Shown: one piece after another, positions 62,568-64,000 of the stretch
How the letters are laid out: each line of letters begins with the position of its first letter
Position numbering within the stretch: position 1 is the stretch's first letter
NCBI RefSeq assembly: GCF_000308755.1
Contig: NZ_BAGF01000032.1
Coordinates: forward strand, 1-64,000
DNA from: Nocardia pneumoniae NBRC 100136
GTDB taxonomy: Bacteria > Actinomycetota > Actinomycetes > Mycobacteriales > Mycobacteriaceae
DNA: 64,000 nt
Direction of reading: 5' to 3'
Notes under the pieces: model-generated
What the model saw: the letters and a program-made list of their open reading frames with translations, nothing else
Told to the model about the DNA's origin: nothing
The model's database searches: none
Program-made: the position numbers and the translations under genes

Positions 62568-62573
62568 TAGGCT
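62568..62573 (+). promoter_or_regulatory. -10 element of hisA, leaderless type
   Basis: TAGGCT ends 6 bases before the hisA GTG. Because the upstream genes run the other way, hisA-impA need their own promoter, and this is the best candidate. No ribosome binding site precedes the GTG. Confidence 0.5.
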
Positions 62574-62579
62574 GCTCTC

Positions 62580-63311
62580 GTGAGTCTTGTGCTGCTACCC
62601 GCCGTCGATGTCGCCAACGGAGAGGCCGTTCGCCTCGTGCAAGGAGAGGCAGGCAGCGAAACCAGCTACGGTTCGCCGCGTGAGGCCGCGCTGGCCTGGC
62701 AGGAGGCCGGGGCGGAATGGGTGCACCTGGTCGACCTGGACGCGGCCTTCGGACGCGGCTCGAACCGGGAGCTGCTGGCGGGCGTCGTCGGCGAACTCGA
62801 CGTGAAGGTGGAACTGTCCGGCGGCATCCGCGACGACGAGAGCCTGGAGGCGGCGCTGGCCACCGGCTGCGCCCGGGTGAATCTCGGCACCGCGGCGCTG
62901 GAGGATCCCGTCTGGTGCGCCAAGGCCATCGCCCGCCACGGCGAACGGATCGCCATCGGCCTGGACGTGCGCATCGTCGACGGCGAGCACCGGCTGCGCG
63001 GCCGCGGCTGGGTCAGCGACGGCGGCGATCTGTGGGAGGTGCTCGAACGCCTGGAACGCGACGGCTGCTCGCGCTACGTGGTGACCGACGTGACCAAGGA
63101 CGGCACGCTCACCGGCCCCAACCTGGACCTGCTGCGCGAGGTGTGCGCGGCCACCGACGCGCCGGTCATCGCCTCCGGCGGCGTCTCCACCATCGACGAC
63201 CTGGTCGCGATCGCCGAACTGGTGCCGGACGGCGTCGAAGGCGCGATCGTCGGCAAGGCGCTCTACGCGGGCCGGTTCACCCTGCCCGAGGCGCTGGCCG
63301 CGGTGAGATGA
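62580..63311 (+). CDS. priA: Phosphoribosyl isomerase, PriA type (HisA and TrpF activities)
   Basis: The 243-residue barrel closely follows mycobacterial PriA throughout. Catalytic aspartates are D10 (LLPAVD) and D174 (TDVTKDGT); R19 and R143, important for the tryptophan substrate in PriA, are present. It isomerises ProFAR for histidine and, in actinobacteria lacking trpF, PRA for tryptophan. The hisA name is equally valid. A leaderless promoter lies directly upstream. The stop overlaps the impA start by ATGA. Confidence 0.93.
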   Translation: MSLVLLPAVDVANGEAVRLVQGEAGSETSYGSPREAALAWQEAGAEWVHLVDLDAAFGRGSNRELLAGVVGELDVKVELSGGIRDDESLEAALATGCARVNLGTAALEDPVWCAKAIARHGERIAIGLDVRIVDGEHRLRGRGWVSDGGDLWEVLERLERDGCSRYVVTDVTKDGTLTGPNLDLLREVCAATDAPVIASGGVSTIDDLVAIAELVPDGVEGAIVGKALYAGRFTLPEALAAVR

Positions 63312-64000
63312 ACCAGGCGCTGTCGGCACTGCTCGCGGAGGCGAGCGAGGTCCTGGACTCGGTGTGCTCGCGGTTCGTCGAGGGTGTCGGTGCGCCGAGC
63401 GCGGTGGTCAAGGGCCGCAACGACTTCGCCACCGCGCTCGACCTGGAGCTGGAGCGCACCATCTCCGCCGAGCTGCACCGGCGCACCGGCATCGAAGTGC
63501 ACGGCGAGGAGTTCGGCGGGCCGCAGCTCACCTCCGGCACCGCGTGGGTGCTCGACCCCATCGACGGCACGTTCAACTACTCCTCCGGGCATCCGCTCTC
63601 GGGCATGCTGCTGGCGCTGGTGCGCGACGGCGAACCCGTGCTCGGCCTGACCTGGCTGCCGCTGCTCGGCCGCCGATACGCGGCCATGGCCGGTGGCCCG
63701 GTGCTGCTGGACGGGCGTCCGCTGCCGCCGCTGCCACGGGGCACTCTGGCCGAGTCGATGATCGGATTCGGCGCGTTCAACGTCGACTCGAACGGCCGCA
63801 TCCCCGGACAGTTCCGCTTCGATCTGCTCGGCCCGCTGAGCAGGCTGTCCTCCCGGGTGCGCATGCACGGCTCCACCGGCATCGATCTGGCGTTCACCGC
63901 CTCCGGCGTGCTCGGCGGCGCGATCGTCTTCGGGCACCATCCCTGGGACAACGCGGCGGGCGTCGCGCTGGTGCGCGCGGCCGGCGGCGTGGTCACCGAC
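63308..64000 (+). CDS. impA: Inositol-monophosphatase-family phosphatase, 3'-incomplete
   Basis: The first 231 residues are visible; the gene runs off the right edge. The family's metal-binding motifs are present: GVEVHGEEF-like [10 protein letters not shown] near residue 60, [12 protein letters not shown] (80-91) and [18 protein letters not shown] near the end. In mycobacteria impA occupies the same place between hisA and hisF, where it may act as inositol-1-phosphatase or as histidinol-phosphate phosphatase. The ATG overlaps the hisA stop. Confidence 0.9.
   Translation, partial: MNQALSALLAEASEVLDSVCSRFVEGVGAPSAVVKGRNDFATALDLELERTISAELHRRTGIEVHGEEFGGPQLTSGTAWVLDPIDGTFNYSSGHPLSGMLLALVRDGEPVLGLTWLPLLGRRYAAMAGGPVLLDGRPLPPLPRGTLAESMIGFGAFNVDSNGRIPGQFRFDLLGPLSRLSSRVRMHGSTGIDLAFTASGVLGGAIVFGHHPWDNAAGVALVRAAGGVVTD

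Overview
This window is G+C-rich actinobacterial chromosome, most likely Nocardia or a close relative in the Mycobacteriales. The clearest evidence is gene order. The series dnaE1 / ilvA / treXYZ / bioA-F-D / bioB-bsaP-DUF2567 / Nudix regulator-nadABC / hisD-C-B-H-A-impA follows the order I recall for the Mycobacterium tuberculosis Rv1547-Rv1604 stretch. An MspA-type porin, an F420-type nitroreductase family protein and a PriA-type HisA fit the same group. No rRNA, tRNA, CRISPR array, complete IS or prophage was found.

Layout. 0-6.8 kb (minus strand): an acetate/monocarboxylate module with the start of acs, an ActP/MctC-type symporter with its DUF485 partner, a second paralogous symporter, a small membrane protein, and a LytTR response regulator with a single-span LytS-type kinase. 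7-16.3 kb: a secreted protein, dnaE1 (TTG start), a TetR-MFS pair sharing an operator, a methyltransferase, and treZ. 16.4-27.4 kb: a serine hydrolase, ilvA, a nitroreductase-family protein, an MspA porin, a DUF2235 hydrolase, treY-treX (tail-to-tail with treZ and separated from it), a cupin, and a truncated MarR gene. 27.5-31.3 kb: bioA and bioF-bioD, split by an opposite-strand hypothetical gene. 31.3-41.1 kb: an accessory block inserted between bioD and bioB. It holds an orphan VirB6/TrbL-like membrane protein, a membrane-anchored hydrolase, an ABC transporter/flavin monooxygenase operon of sulfur-scavenging type, and an MFS carrier. 41.3-44 kb: bioQ (divergent), bioB, bsaP, DUF2567. 44-49.4 kb: a Uma2-like protein, then the NrtR-type regulator divergent from nadA-nadB-nadC. 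49.4-57.3 kb: a winged-helix protein, a UbiE-like methyltransferase, a secreted hydrolase, arylamine NAT, a lipoprotein PBP and a Ser/Thr kinase. 57.4-64 kb: hisD-C-B-H, two inserted minus-strand genes, then hisA-impA (impA runs off the end).

How the parts work together. Acetate uptake and activation (symporter plus Acs) sit under a candidate CRP/GlxR site and beside a two-component system. Three TGAAC-N3-GTTCA boxes before bioA, bioF and bioB, next to a TetR gene divergent from bioB, describe a self-contained BioQ biotin regulon. NAD synthesis is controlled from a 23-bp palindrome that also contains a perfect TATAAT promoter for a leaderless regulator mRNA. TreX, TreY and TreZ convert glycogen or malto-oligosaccharides to trehalose but can no longer be co-transcribed. 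Many genes have a TANNNT hexamer 6-9 bases before the start codon, pointing to frequent leaderless transcripts. All functions are inferred from sequence reading; no database search was possible.
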